A stretch of DNA of 64,000 bases. Origin: Psoroptes ovis. Lineage: Eukaryota > Arthropoda > Arachnida > Sarcoptiformes > Psoroptidae. The notes under the pieces were generated by a model. That model did not search any database and was not told the DNA's origin. It was given only the letters and a program-made list of their open reading frames with translations. This document shows positions 30,373 through 43,600 of the stretch, one piece after another. Numbering within the stretch: position 1 is the first letter of the stretch; every line of letters begins with the position of its first letter. The translations under genes were made by a program, and so were the position numbers. The stretch spans positions 310,001 to 374,000 of the forward strand of contig PQWQ01000015.1 of the NCBI GenBank assembly GCA_002943765.1. The letters run 5' to 3'.

Positions 30373-31799
30373 TCTGAATAAAAATTTTTGTTCTGTGGTT
30401 TGCCATCTTTGTTGATAAATAGAAATGAAATACCATGATAATAATTCCATCAATTTTAATAATGATCATAATAATGATCTTTTAGCTATGGATTTAAACG
30501 AAAAAGAAAAGCAAAGAATAGGCCAAAGGAAAAATTTAAATTTAAATCGATTTCACTAATTTTCTACATAAAAAAAAACACACCATTACATTTTTGAACT
30601 TTGAAAATTCAAAAAATTTAAAATCTAAAACAACGGGATGTCATTTTATAAATCTTTTTTTTTTTTTTTTTTTTTTTTTGTATCGATAATATTCAAATTA
30701 ATGTTTAAAATGAAATGATAGAAAATAAAAACGAATAGAAAAGAATAAATAAATAAATTAATGAATGAAACATTATGGGGGAAAGTAAATCGAAAATATA
30801 AAAAAAACGAAAATTTATCGAATTAAATGAATAAAAAAAAATAAAATAAAATGATATTATTATTGTTTCGTAGAATCAAGGAATCATCATCATCATCATG
30901 ATCATTTTCATCCCTAAATGAAAATGTAAATGACAAAAGTCAAAGTGTACGAATTGTCTTTTGAAAATAAACAATTCCATTAATGTTTTGTCATTTAAGA
31001 AAATAATAATAAATAAATAGCGATAGGAAGAATCCAACAATATCAGAATTGCAATTGAGAGATATGTTTAGCTTTTTTAGCCCTACAAAATGGCAAAATA
31101 ATGATTCATTAATGTGTATGTGTTTGTCTGTCTATGCGTGTGCGACAAAAATCAGTCAAAATGAAATTTTTTTTTTCCTTATTTTTCATATGACAAATTT
31201 TTTTGAACCGGTTTGATTGAATTTGAATTTGTTGAAATTTCAAACGAAATTAAAATTCTTGTGAAAATGAAATAAAAGAAGGAAAATGAAATTTTCCTGG
31301 GAAGAAATCTCAAACATCTTTTCTTCTACGCAACATAATTTATATCTTATTTCTAATATTATACACAAAGATTATATTGCAGCAAGTAAACATCAAACAA
31401 AATCATTTTGTTTTTGTTTGTTTATTCGTTTGAGGCTTTGTTTAGGGCCGGTTAGTTTATTTTTTAATTTTTTTTTTCGCTTTCGCACATCACACAAATA
31501 TTTATAAATTCTGGAAAATATACAAACAGAAAATATTCAAAAAAAATATTCTCTGTGTTCCGTTTTAGTATAGTTATCATTCATTTTCACTGAATATTTA
31601 TTTTTATATTTAAATATTATTTTTGTTGTTGTTTTTATGCATCCATTTTCAGTGTAAAAAAAAATTTTCTCTTTGAATTTTGAATTTAGTTCATTTTATT
31701 CTAATTTTTCTGCGAATAATGAAATGAATTCTCTCATCATTTCCCTTTTATATTCTATTCTATTCTTTCATTTACTTTCAAAAATTTTCAGCTTATGTA

Positions 31800-31880
31800 T
31801 TAAGCTGTCCGAAAAGTTCATTCCGCCAAATCAATAAGAGTTGGTCATGAAAATCGGCCATAACTTTCCGGACAACCTAA
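31800..31880. mobile_element. MITE copy 4 (type A, inverted)
   Basis: 81 bp, TA-flanked (31798-31799, 31881-31882). It reads TTAAGCTGTCCGAAAAGTTC at the left and ends ACTTTCCGGACAACCTAA. Its interior is the reverse complement of the type A copies at 5325 and 50855. Confidence 0.87.
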
Positions 31881-34017
31881 TATATTATCACATCAAAGCA
31901 AAAGCTAAAGAAATTGTAGCACAAGGAAAAAAAATGAAAAAAAAATCCATTGTGTCATTATCATGTGTTTTCGTTCATTCTGTTTGTTTATTTGTTTATT
32001 TATTTGTCTGTATATTTTGTTTGATAGTTTTCTATTTTTGTTCATTTTATTTTTTCAAGGAAAAAAATAAACGAAAAGAAAATATAAATATAAATAAACT
32101 TTTAAATGAAAAATATACAGAATTTCTGAAATTCTAGAAAATTATCATTTGATTGTTTAGCATTCTCTTGGTTTTTCTCGCAAAGAAAAAAAGTTTTAAA
32201 TTTAAAATTTTTTTCTTTCTTTCTTCAGTCATTTTCAAGTAAATAATAATAATAATAATAATTCATTTCAATCTTCATCATCAGAAGAAGAAGTTCAGAA
32301 GTTTATTTCATTCTTTCTCTGCCTCTGTGTGTGTGTGTGTGTAAATGAATTAATGACAAATTTAAAAGGCTCTTTAAACACTTTATTATTCCAATTAAAT
32401 TCAATTTGATTAAGCGATTTAATCTTGAAATTCGAAGAATGAATGAATGAATGAAGGAAAGGATGAATGAAATTTCATTAAATTTTATTTTTCTGTCAAC
32501 CGAAAATTATTCGTTCGTAAAAATTATTACTGTTGACTGTGTATCATCAATTTGTAGTATAATAATAATCGATTTTAGCCTGACTCTCGCACTTTGTTGG
32601 CAACAAATACACACACAAACAGCAATAATAATTCAGATACAATCGACATATTATTATTGCCATTATATCATTGAATTTAAATCGATTAACATTGGAATCA
32701 TTCACTCTTATTTTTCCAATGAAAAATTCCAATGATTCTACACACTGATCAACATCATTGTCATTGTTACTGATCGAAAAAAACGAAAAAAAATTATAGA
32801 AAGTAAAATCGAAAGTAAAATCGAAAATTAAAGCGAAGAAAAATCAATGATAAAAATGATACAATGCGAAAAAACTAAACCAAACCAGATACCAACACAC
32901 ATCACACAACATACATATAATATTTCCAATGAACATAGAAATGATCACATGAAATTGGAAAAACTTTTTAATCATCACACCATATTTATTTATTTTTTCT
33001 TACATCTTTTTTGAAAGTTTTCTCATATATTTTATTCTTATTTCTCATAATTTTTTGTTGCATTATTTTAATCCTAAGAAAACAAGAATAAAAAACAAAA
33101 ATTCAATGTCTGGAATTATTTTTTCATATAAATAAATACATAAATTTTTTTTTATTATTATTCCGGTTGAATGAATTGATTGTTGTTGTTGTTACTGTTG
33201 CTATTTATCTGTTCATTCGTTCATACGTTCATTGGTTGATCGGTTTTCATCAAATATTGTAAATTTTATCATTTGATGAAATAATAATAATAAACGGAAA
33301 AATATATGCAGGAAAATGAGAGAAAATAGCCATAAAAAACAAATTGGACCCGAAAAAATTCGGTCAAAACAACAACAACAACAAAAAAATCAACCGGAAT
33401 CAATGATTATCGATCAATAATTTCTTAATAAAAAAATATTTTACTTTCCAAAATAAAACAAATTAATTCAATCATGAAAATAATGATGAAATTTTTCGAA
33501 ATTGGAGAATTCGACGAGAGAAAACTACGACACATTCCAAGCAGTCAACGAAATGATTCATCTCGGTAGGCAGAAAATTGAATTAATTTTACAATTAAAT
33601 TTCATCAAGAAAAGAAGAAAAAAAATTTCACAAAATCATCATTAAAAAATGAATGAATGAATGAATGAATCAATGAAAATTCATTTTTATTCATTTATTA
33701 TGAACATTGAATTTTTTACAAACATTGTCGTTATAACAACAATCGAAAAAAAAGATAGAATAAAATAAAATTTAAATAATTTACAAAATTTACAAGAATG
33801 TGTACAACGAAACCAACGAGACATAATTTTTGAATTTTTTTTCCTGTATTTTTGTTACGAATGAAATGAATTTGAATGCCTCAAAGGTACATTAACTAAC
33901 TTGATCATGGAATGATGAAGTGAGAATTTTTCATTCTAAATTTAATTTTAATTTAATTTCATTTCATTTTTTTCTCTGCTCTGCTGTGAATCGTATTAAT
34001 CATCATCATCATCATCA

Positions 34018-34689
34018 TCATACTAATGTATGAATCTTGTTTATTGAATTATTTTTATTATTTGTACAAACATTTTCATTACTATTACTGATATTATTGT
34101 TATTATTATGATCATTGTTATTATTATAACTCATTGAAATTATATCTGTTGTTGTCGTTGGTGTTGATGATGATCCGGTATCGAATTGTTGTGAAATAGC
34201 AACAGCAGCGGTTGCAGTAGCAGCAGCCGTATCATTAATATTGGTGGGCACGATTCTTACACTCAAGGGATATTGAAATGAATTTGATGATAATAAAAAT
34301 GACTCACCACTATTTTTGTTATTATTATTATTATTATTATTATCATCAAAACCAATATGGCCAACACCGCTGCTATTCATTATATTGGAACCATCATTAT
34401 TATTATTATTATTATCATTATCATCATTGATGACATTTGAATGATCGAAGCATTGTTGTTGTTGTTGTTGCTGTTGATGATGATGATGATTATTATTAGT
34501 GTTACTGATGCTATTGTTACAATGATCATATTGATGTTGATAATGGTTATGAATAAGATCTTGAAGATGATTATAATTTTGTTGTTGATGATGTTGATGC
34601 GATTTATGATGTAACATTGACGATGTTGCTGTTATTGAATCATTCATATTCATTGCGAATTCAGTTGGAGTATAATTTGCCATATGAGA
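34018..34689 (-). CDS. Side-B last exon: low-complexity C-terminus
   Basis: The acceptor is caaatag in phase 0, giving SHMANYTPTEFAMNMND. His/Gln/Asn/Ala-rich tail of about 220 residues. TGA stop at 34018-34020. Confidence 0.78.
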   Translation of the reverse strand, partial: SHMANYTPTEFAMNMNDSITATSSMLHHKSHQHHQQQNYNHLQDLIHNHYQHQYDHCNNSISNTNNNHHHHQQQQQQQQCFDHSNVINDDNDNNNNNNDGSNIMNSSGVGHIGFDDNNNNNNNNKNSGESFLLSSNSFQYPLSVRIVPTNINDTAAATATAAVAISQQFDTGSSSTPTTTTDIISMSYNNNNDHNNNNNISNSNENVCTNNKNNSINKIHTLV

Positions 34690-37600
34690 CTATTTGATTG
34701 AAAAAAAAATAAAAATTGGAAAATAAAATAAAACGAATGAATGGAATAAAAAAATGAAAAAATGAGATCAAAGTAATAGAAAGTATAAATAAGATTCCAG
34801 AGAAGAAAAATTCCAACATCAAAAATGAAGATGAAATAAATTTTTTCAAGAAAAAAAAAATTTCATTTATTTTATTTATTATCAAATAATACACACGTAT
34901 AATACATACGTTTTGTGTTAGAAAAAAAAATATTTGAAATAAAAAAAAAAATGCTGACTTACGTGAGAATTGTTGCTGGCCGCTGTAATCACTGAATCTA
35001 ATACATTAATTTCATTGAAAACATTTGTAGAGTCAATCGAAATACATGCACCATTATTATTATTATTATTATTTGTATTTGCACCAGTATTGGCCATTAA
35101 ATTAGCAATATGACCTTCATTGGTTGCTATTAAAGTTGCTGTCGATGATGTTGCTGTCGCTGTTGTCGCTGTTACATTGACCGTTGATGATTCATTTGAT
35201 GTCATTGGAAATAAATAATTTTGATAAGTAATTATTGATGATTCGGGAAGATCACATTTAATAATTAAAGCTGATGATGATGATGATGATGCTGTTGCAG
35301 TTGTTGCGGTCGTTTTCGATGATGATGCTGATGATAAATTTTCATTCAATTGAAAATGCTGTTGTCGATATTTTTGATGATCATTTTCATTATTATTAAT
35401 ATTATAAGGCTTAAATGTATCCAATATGGCCGAATAAGGACTGGTAATGGCTGTTAATGTTGCGGTTGAACATGCTGGCGTTGTTGATGAATTTTTATAT
35501 TTTAAATCATTTTCAAGTGTTTCGGGACGCATTTCACATAATGCAGTTTCTAATACATTAATTGTTGCCGTTGATTGTTTTTCATTTTCATACAAATTAT
35601 TGCTATTTTCTAAATTATTTGTTTCATTATTGTCATTGTTTTTTCGTTTTGTATTCAAACCACGTTTTTTATCTATTAAATGAAAAATGAAAAAAAAACA
35701 CGAAGAAACAAAAAGAATAAATTGAAATCAATTTCACAACAATGGAAAAAAATATAAAAGCAGGAAAATTGAATACCTTTATGATTTCGGTGAATATGTG
35801 TAATTTTTCGTACAAAATAAATGACAATAATAATTAAAAAAAGTGATATTATGAAAATAATAAAAATGAATAAAAATAATGACGATATATCATCACCAAT
35901 GAATGATAACATAGTTAATAAATTATGAAAAATTTTCATCGATTTTCGTTGTTTAATTCTAGATCGATCACCATCAATATTATTACTATAACCATTATCG
36001 AATTCATTATCATCAGGCTTTGTTCGAACAGTTATATTAACTTGTTCAATCATTGAATCATACATATGTTGTTTACTTGACCATATTCGTAATAAATATG
36101 ATGTTGATGATGTTAAATTTGTAATAATAAATAATGGATTTGTAAAGTTTAATGTATCCATTATTAGTACAGGATCATTTGTAGATGATGATGATGATGA
36201 TTTTTTTTCCGATGAAATTAATGGTTTAAAAGTTGAAGTTTGAGTCGTTAATGATGAACCATGTATTGATGCTATTTGTTTTTTCGATTCAGGTTGATTC
36301 GATATGTTTAAATCTGGGATTGATTTTTGTTGAAAATATTTTTGCTCTGATGACTTTTTTTCATCATTAGTCTCATCATTTTCATTGGGCGTATTTTCAT
36401 TTTCATTATTCAAAAAATTTTGCAAACTTTTCATATTTGAATCATTATTATAATTGTTATTACCATTAATATTTGATGATAAACGGAAAACTTGAACATG
36501 ATAAGTTAAAAGTGGACGAACTGATTTTCAAAAATTCAAGGAGAAAAACATAATTAAACTATTGTATGGTACTATGAATACTAATTATGAAAATGAGGAC
36601 ATTTTTTTTTTTTTTTTTTTTTTTTGGTTTAAAATCTTCATCTATCATATTTAAAATTATCAAGACTTGAATTGAATGTAATTTTTGACATTGAATCATC
36701 GAAATATGATTGTTTGAAATTTAATTATTATGTTTCGATGAATCGAATCAGTGTCAAATTGAATGATTGCACACGTTATCGAAATTTTATTAATTTACTG
36801 GGTCTAATAAATGATGATGCCAAAAAAAATGTATTAAATACTAACCTTTAAAAGCAGATAGAGCACTATCATCATCAGAAAATTCGCTGGAAAAATAGTT
36901 TTCACTGTTATTACCATTCAGCATCATCAATTCCATATTTGAATTTCTCGTATTATCGACATCATGTTCATATAATTCAACACCATTTGAACATTTAATA
37001 ACGACAGCATTTGATGATTCAATGATATGACAATTATTCAATTGATTTGGTAATCTTGATAAAGATGGCGATGAAGATGTAATCAACGATTGTGAATTTT
37101 CTTGATCTTGATGATGAAAATGATGTTTATGATATAGATGATGATGTTGATTATTGTTATTATTCTGATGTGATTGATAATTATTGCGATAATGTTGATG
37201 ATGATGATGTGGTATCAATTGCCATCGACATGGTTCATTTTGTAGACCGATTTCATTTTTAGCTGTACATGTAAAATGGCCAAAACTTGACCATTTTTTC
37301 AAACGAATTTTAATAATGTTTGTGATCAAATATTTATTATCAATATTGGTATGAATAGATGATGATTTTGTTCTTGGCAACATTTGTCGAATATTTTGTC
37401 GATTTTTTTGATTTATTAATGCTTGATCAACAACAAAAACATCTTCGATTGATGATGATGATGATCTAGAATCTTGAATAACAGATAAATGATCGATAAA
37501 AGTTTCACTTGATGACGATGATGAATAGGCACCATTTATATCACCAATAAATATTGAATCATTGAATCGCCATGTGAATTGAACATTTTCATTTGGATTC

Positions 37601-40600
37601 GCTATGATGTGACATTTAAGTTGAACATAATCATCTAAATGTTGATAATATGTTTGAACAAATTCCACTTGACATTGAGGTTTGACTGTGTGCATATAAA
37701 GTGTTTGAAAACGGGGGAAAATAGAATCATAGAATTGATAGAAAAAGAAAAACAATGATATTTAATAATGTTAAACTTTTTTTCTATTTCAAAATGAATC
37801 GATGCAAAAATACCACCGAGATAAAAGTACAAAAAGTGTTACATATTTTTTTTCAAAATCAAAAATTTTCTAAAATAAATGATTTTATGAAATCAACTTA
37901 TTTTTATTCAAAGAAAAAAAATATTTCATTATCGAATCAATCATCATGTCATTATCATAATCATGATCATCATTTATAAATTGATCATCATCATCATATA
38001 TGAATGCGAAATGGCAAAAAAAAAAATTTCATCCAGAAAAAATGGCAAAAAGTTAAAATATTCGATTGATTTATTATTGTATATCATCATTATTGCATTA
38101 AGAATTCATGGTGATAACAACAACCCAAAAAAAAAAATAAAACAACAACAGTCAACAGCAAACATCAATCTGCAGAATTTTGATGATGATCCATCATCGT
38201 TGGAGAAAATGGAGAAAAAAAAATCAATGACCTATGAATAATTATGTATAAAGAAACTGCTATGAAGATGCAGTGACAACTGGAAAAAGATTCAATGATG
38301 CATGAATAAAAAAAGAGATGAAAAAAATGGAAATAAATAAATTCAAACATTGATTCATATTTTCTTTGATTCAATATTAATGGGTACAATACAAAGAATA
38401 ACCCTGAAAAAAAATGTCATTTGAACATATGTTTTGTTTTGCGTTTTTGTTTCAAAACATGGATCGTATTGAGATACAAAAAAAGACTGAGAAAAAGAAA
38501 AAGTTTTAATCCAAAAATATTTGACAGCTTTGTGCAATGGAGGGTAGAAAAATAGCGTAAAATTATGTAAATTGGCTTTGAAAAATACTAAAAAGATTAA
38601 TAAAAATTGGCCAACGAATCGGTACAAAATAGTCCAACACGTGAGCCAAAATATGGGATTATAAATTGGTTGTCCAAAATTATTATCACCCGAAAATCAT
38701 GATAAATTCTTGTTTTTTTTTGTATTCAAATAAGGTAAAATATATTTTTTATGGTCACGAAATTTCACGAAAATTTCAAAAATGTCACTGACGATAACAA
38801 CCATGATGTCACATGGACATGATAAAAAAAAATTTTGCGAGATTAAATTCAGAGCTTTCAAAAAACTCTCTTTGCGAAATCAGAAAAATATTTCAGTTCA
38901 ATGACCATTTATAATCATCATCATTTTCAACAATAACAACAATGCACCTTTACTTTTATTTTTAAAAAAAGTTATTCATTTGATTTTATGTTAAAATAAT
39001 AAAAATTGGATATGAATAAAATGAAAAATAAATTGATAAATAAACACGATTAGAATATACAATGATGATGAAAATGGCTACTAAAAATAAAAGTTTGTGC
39101 GAGTTTTTTATGTTTAATAACCAATGAATTATTTTTGTTTTTCATTGTGTTTATTTATGAAAATAACCATTGTATACACATGTAATGAAAACGACTGGTT
39201 TTTCATTAAAGGTTCCGAATCAATCCAAAACATCAATTTTAAATCAATTAATCAATTCAACACCATCAATAACTATCAATTAATCAATTCAAAACCATCA
39301 ATAACTATCAATTTTATTATTGCTAAATTTATAAAAAGGATTACAAATTATTCAAGCATTATTACAAAAAATGGAAAAGCTTACAATCATTTGTTGTTCT
39401 ACATTAATTAAAACTAAATCAAACTATTACAATCAATTTTTAACTTAATTCTTTAATTTTTTTGTGGACGGTTGTTAATCGAACTTTTTGACATGTGCTT
39501 TTACAACCGTTTTTCTAGAACTTTTTCTATGGAATTTTAATCGTGAAATTCATAAAGAACGTAACCAATTTTTTAACTTAAATTTTCACAACATACACAC
39601 ACACACACAGAGATGAATAAATTCAATCAGCTTATGGATGATCTGCGTAAAAATAATAAATGCACGAAAATTATTCAGTTTTTTGTGCGAAAAAATTTCA
39701 TTTCATCAATATTTCCTATTACTAAAGGTAAACACTTGTCTCACACATACGGAAATTCATTCATTTTGTGTAGAATATAAAAACAATTTTGAATTCTATC
39801 GATTGAAAAAAAGAATAATCTCAAAGTATGATGATTATTTTAGCAATTCTTGTGTACATTCTCTGTCATTGGACCATTGGAATACAAAATTCGAACAAAG
39901 AAAACAAAAATACACAACTTTCAATGAACAAATAAACCCCATGTAAAGAAGAAAAAAAATTTATTACCTGAAAAAATAATTTCATTTCATTTCATTTTAT
40001 TTGACTGTTTATTGGGCGTATTTTCTAAGATGTAAAATTTTTCATATAATGATAAGGAGAGATTGATATCAGTGGTACGAATGATAATAATAATAAATGT
40101 TAAATAAATAAATGAAAAATAAATCAAATTATCAAGTGAGAAATTATTTGAAGCAAAAAAAAAAAAAAATATTTATGACAGAAAAAGAAAAACAATTTAA
40201 AATAAATCTAAATTTCATTGATATGGCGGCACCAGAAATGAAAATTAGAATCATAAAAAAAAAGATATATAGTTGATTCAATTATGTTTAGAAAATGGAA
40301 AAATTTCAATCATCAGATTTAATGATAATTTTTAATGAATTTAGATCATCTTCGAAGAAGAAGAAGAAGATATGATTCTATAACACTTTGAGATGTTGTG
40401 AAAAATTCATTATAGGCTTATATAAAATTAAATGAAAATATTTTCTCATTTATTTCATAATGATAAGACTGATATATGATAATGAAAATATCATTTAAGC
40501 AATTTCAACAAATCTATGCGCATATAATTTCCTCAACATTTTATTCTTGCGTTATTTTCAAATACAAACTGACAAAATTGATGTAATTCTTACTAATTAT

Positions 40601-43600
40601 TAGATTAATGATAAAATGATATTCAGAATCATAATTTGTTTTTCAATGAAAAATTCTCAGTTTTTTTCCAAATATGAAATTATTTTGATGAACAAATAAT
40701 TCATTTGAATAAATTTCCTTTTATTTTGATGGATGAATAAAGGAATAAAGTCAAATTTATTTTATCATAATGAATCGATATTTAATTGACCTTAATAAAA
40801 CGTTTAGATAAACGTTTTGTTGATAATGATGATGATGATGATGATGATTAGAAAACTTAATACCGAAACGAATAATAAATTCTTTTTTTCTGACATCTGC
40901 TTTGTTTTTTTTCGGTATCTCGTTTCGCTTCATATATTACTAGCGAGATTCTGTCAATTCTTTTTTCTTTTTATTCATTTCCATAGAACACAAAACAAAT
41001 GAAGAAAAATAAAAAGAAAAACTTCATTATTTCAAAATTGAAAATCTATAGAATCAAACGGAATAGGGTGCAAAAGAAATGAACAATGAATGAAAAAAAA
41101 AATCAATGATAATAAGCGAAAAAAAAGGCAAATATATACGTGAATATCATTAGATTTCGATGGTTGATTCAAGATATATCGGATATTTGAATCGAAATTA
41201 TATGGAAAATATAAATGAATTCTCAATAGAATTCAAATATTAAAAAAAATGCACAGACACACCGGCAGAGAAGAATATATTTTTAATAAGAAAAAAGAAT
41301 TAATATGAATGAAAATGAAATTAATCTTATTCCAATTGAAAATTTCATAGTTTTGTTTTCCATCTCTCATTCGAAATTCAAAACGGTAATAAACTTGAAT
41401 ATTTGAAATGATGATGATGATAATGAACTGAAATCATTAGAAATTTTGATTCGAGATAAAAAATCTGACATAAAGTCTTATGATGATGCTCATAATATTG
41501 TGAAATACAATATTTGAAATTCAATTTGAAATTTCACTTTAAATTATTTTATAATAATAACATTCATTTTTTCTCCTCTAATTCAATGATAATTGTATCA
41601 AATATAAACAAGGAAAAATCAAGATCAAAACTAAAGCAATTCAAAAACAACAATAAAAGAATTTCAATGATAAAAATTGAATGAAATACAATCCAAGATG
41701 GAATCAAAATCAAACAAAATTAATAATTTACAATCTAATAATAATGATAATAATAATAATCATAATTGTTATGACCTGTTATATGTTTCATGAATGAAAA
41801 ATTTCTAAATATTACAAACAAACAATATGATATTATTATTATTGGTTATTATTATTATGGGCAATAATAATCATAATATTATCAATAAATGATAGATCAA
41901 ATGACCATAAAATGATGAGTGAAAAAAAACAAAGGAAGCAAACAAAAAAAAAATTGGCCATCTTTTCAAGAGAAAAATGGCAAAAGAAATGATATTTTTT
42001 TTAAATGAAATTATTTGGCCATTCATGATCAATTTTATTGTTTCACAATCACAATAATAATAATATAATGAATGAAAATTTCATGTGTTTATGATGGAAA
42101 TTTTTTTATTTATTTTTTTGAAGTTATGTGCTGTTATAAATTTAAGCATTACTAAATTTCAATATCATAGCGATAATAATGATTAGATTTTTTTTTCAAA
42201 GAAATAAATTCAATTTTTTCGATCGCTGCTTTTCGAATCAATTTCTGATGAAATTTTTTTGTTTGCAAAAAAATGCCGCTAAATCTCAGCAGGAAAATCG
42301 AAAATTTAAATGATTCTATGGAAAAAAAAATTTCCGTTTAAATTCAATTCAATCTCTATGCATGATTGTTTTAGCAGCATTTTGTCTGGAAGAAGCGATA
42401 CGAATTTCCGAAAAAGTTATTAAATTTCTTAAATGAAGATTGATTCCAGGTAACTTTAAAATTTTGATGGAATAATGTGTATGAATTAGTGTGGGATAGA
42501 TATTAAGGGATGAAAAAAAATCTAATATAATGCGATCCTCATAACATGAGGTTTTACAAGCGGAATGACAAATGAAAATTTGCCACAATCAATTGAAAGA
42601 TGTAAAAATAAAGAAATTTTCAAGAAAAATTTGAAAAAAACCTAACCATCACAACCTAACTGCAGAAACCTAACTATCACAACCAAACTGCCACAACCTA
42701 ACCGTCAAAACTAAACTATCACAACTAAACTGTCACAACCTAACTATCACAACCTAACTGCCACAACCTAACTGTCACAACCTAACTGTCACAACCTAAC
42801 TGCCACAACCTAACTGCCACAACCTAACTGTCACAACCTAACTGCCACAACCTAACTGTCACAACCTAACTATCACAACCTAACTGTAGCAACCTAACTG
42901 CAGAAACCTAACTATCACAACCTAACTGCAATAATTTCGCAGAATCTTGAAATTCGGATATTGAGCACAATCAAGTCATTGACTTTTAGCTCAAATCATT
43001 ATGCAAATATTTTTCATCTTCTATCAATTATTGACTGGAAAAAATACATGGAAATGATGACAAAAAATGCAATTTGAATAATTACATTTTATTGAATCAT
43101 TGATGATTGAGAGATTAATTTCGTAGTTTAAGCAAAAGAAACAACGAACCGACGAAAAACCAACAATTCAAATCAACATTAGATTAGAAACAGTAAAAAA
43201 ATTAAGAATCAAACAATTGAAACACACATATAAATCATCAATTTTAATTAATTTCTCCATTGTAATTATTATTATTAAACAATGTTTCAATAAAATATTT
43301 GTTTCATTCATTCAATGGCTTCATTTCTTATGATTATTTTGGTTCTTTCTTTAATTTTGAAAGTAATTAAAGCAGTTTGAATGCGAACAATGAGATGCAT
43401 TTATGAGAATATACGAATTTTGACTTAAACATTGGAATTTTTCGTTCACTTTTCCAACAGTTTTACATGGAATAGCATCCAATACTTGCATACATAGCTA
43501 TGATTCAATTTATTTGTTTCTATTTTCATTCATTTCTTTTTTAAAAAATAAATTTCTCTCAAATCTATTTTTATTATTATCATTTTTAAAAATATTTTTC

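Larger units (their letters stand above)
29039..34017. other. Intergenic region between the two-span gene and Side-B
   Basis: 5 kb of AT-rich DNA with a 25-base T run (30655-30679), one MITE (31800-31880), a GT run near 32325-32341, and ATGA runs near 33648-33670. Apart from the speculative peptide above, no exon was found. Confidence 0.55.

Noticed and set aside
30655..30679. 25-base T run as a processed-pseudogene tail
   Set aside because: No flanking duplication or gene copy next to it; similar T runs (36602-36625) are common here.
35447..35683. Plus-strand open frame opposite Side-B exon 12
   Set aside because: Antisense shadow; the minus strand has matched splice sites and domain continuity.
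38665..38680. TTGGTTGTCCAAAA resembling a MITE end
   Set aside because: No matching second end or TA flanks nearby; too short to call.
39124..39946. Open frames inside the large Side-B intron
   Set aside because: No domain or phase-compatible splice sites, and the flanking Side-B exons already join correctly.
42640..42930. Interstitial telomere array
   Set aside because: The unit is a 14-mer and not pure TTAGG repeats; kept only as a speculative finding.
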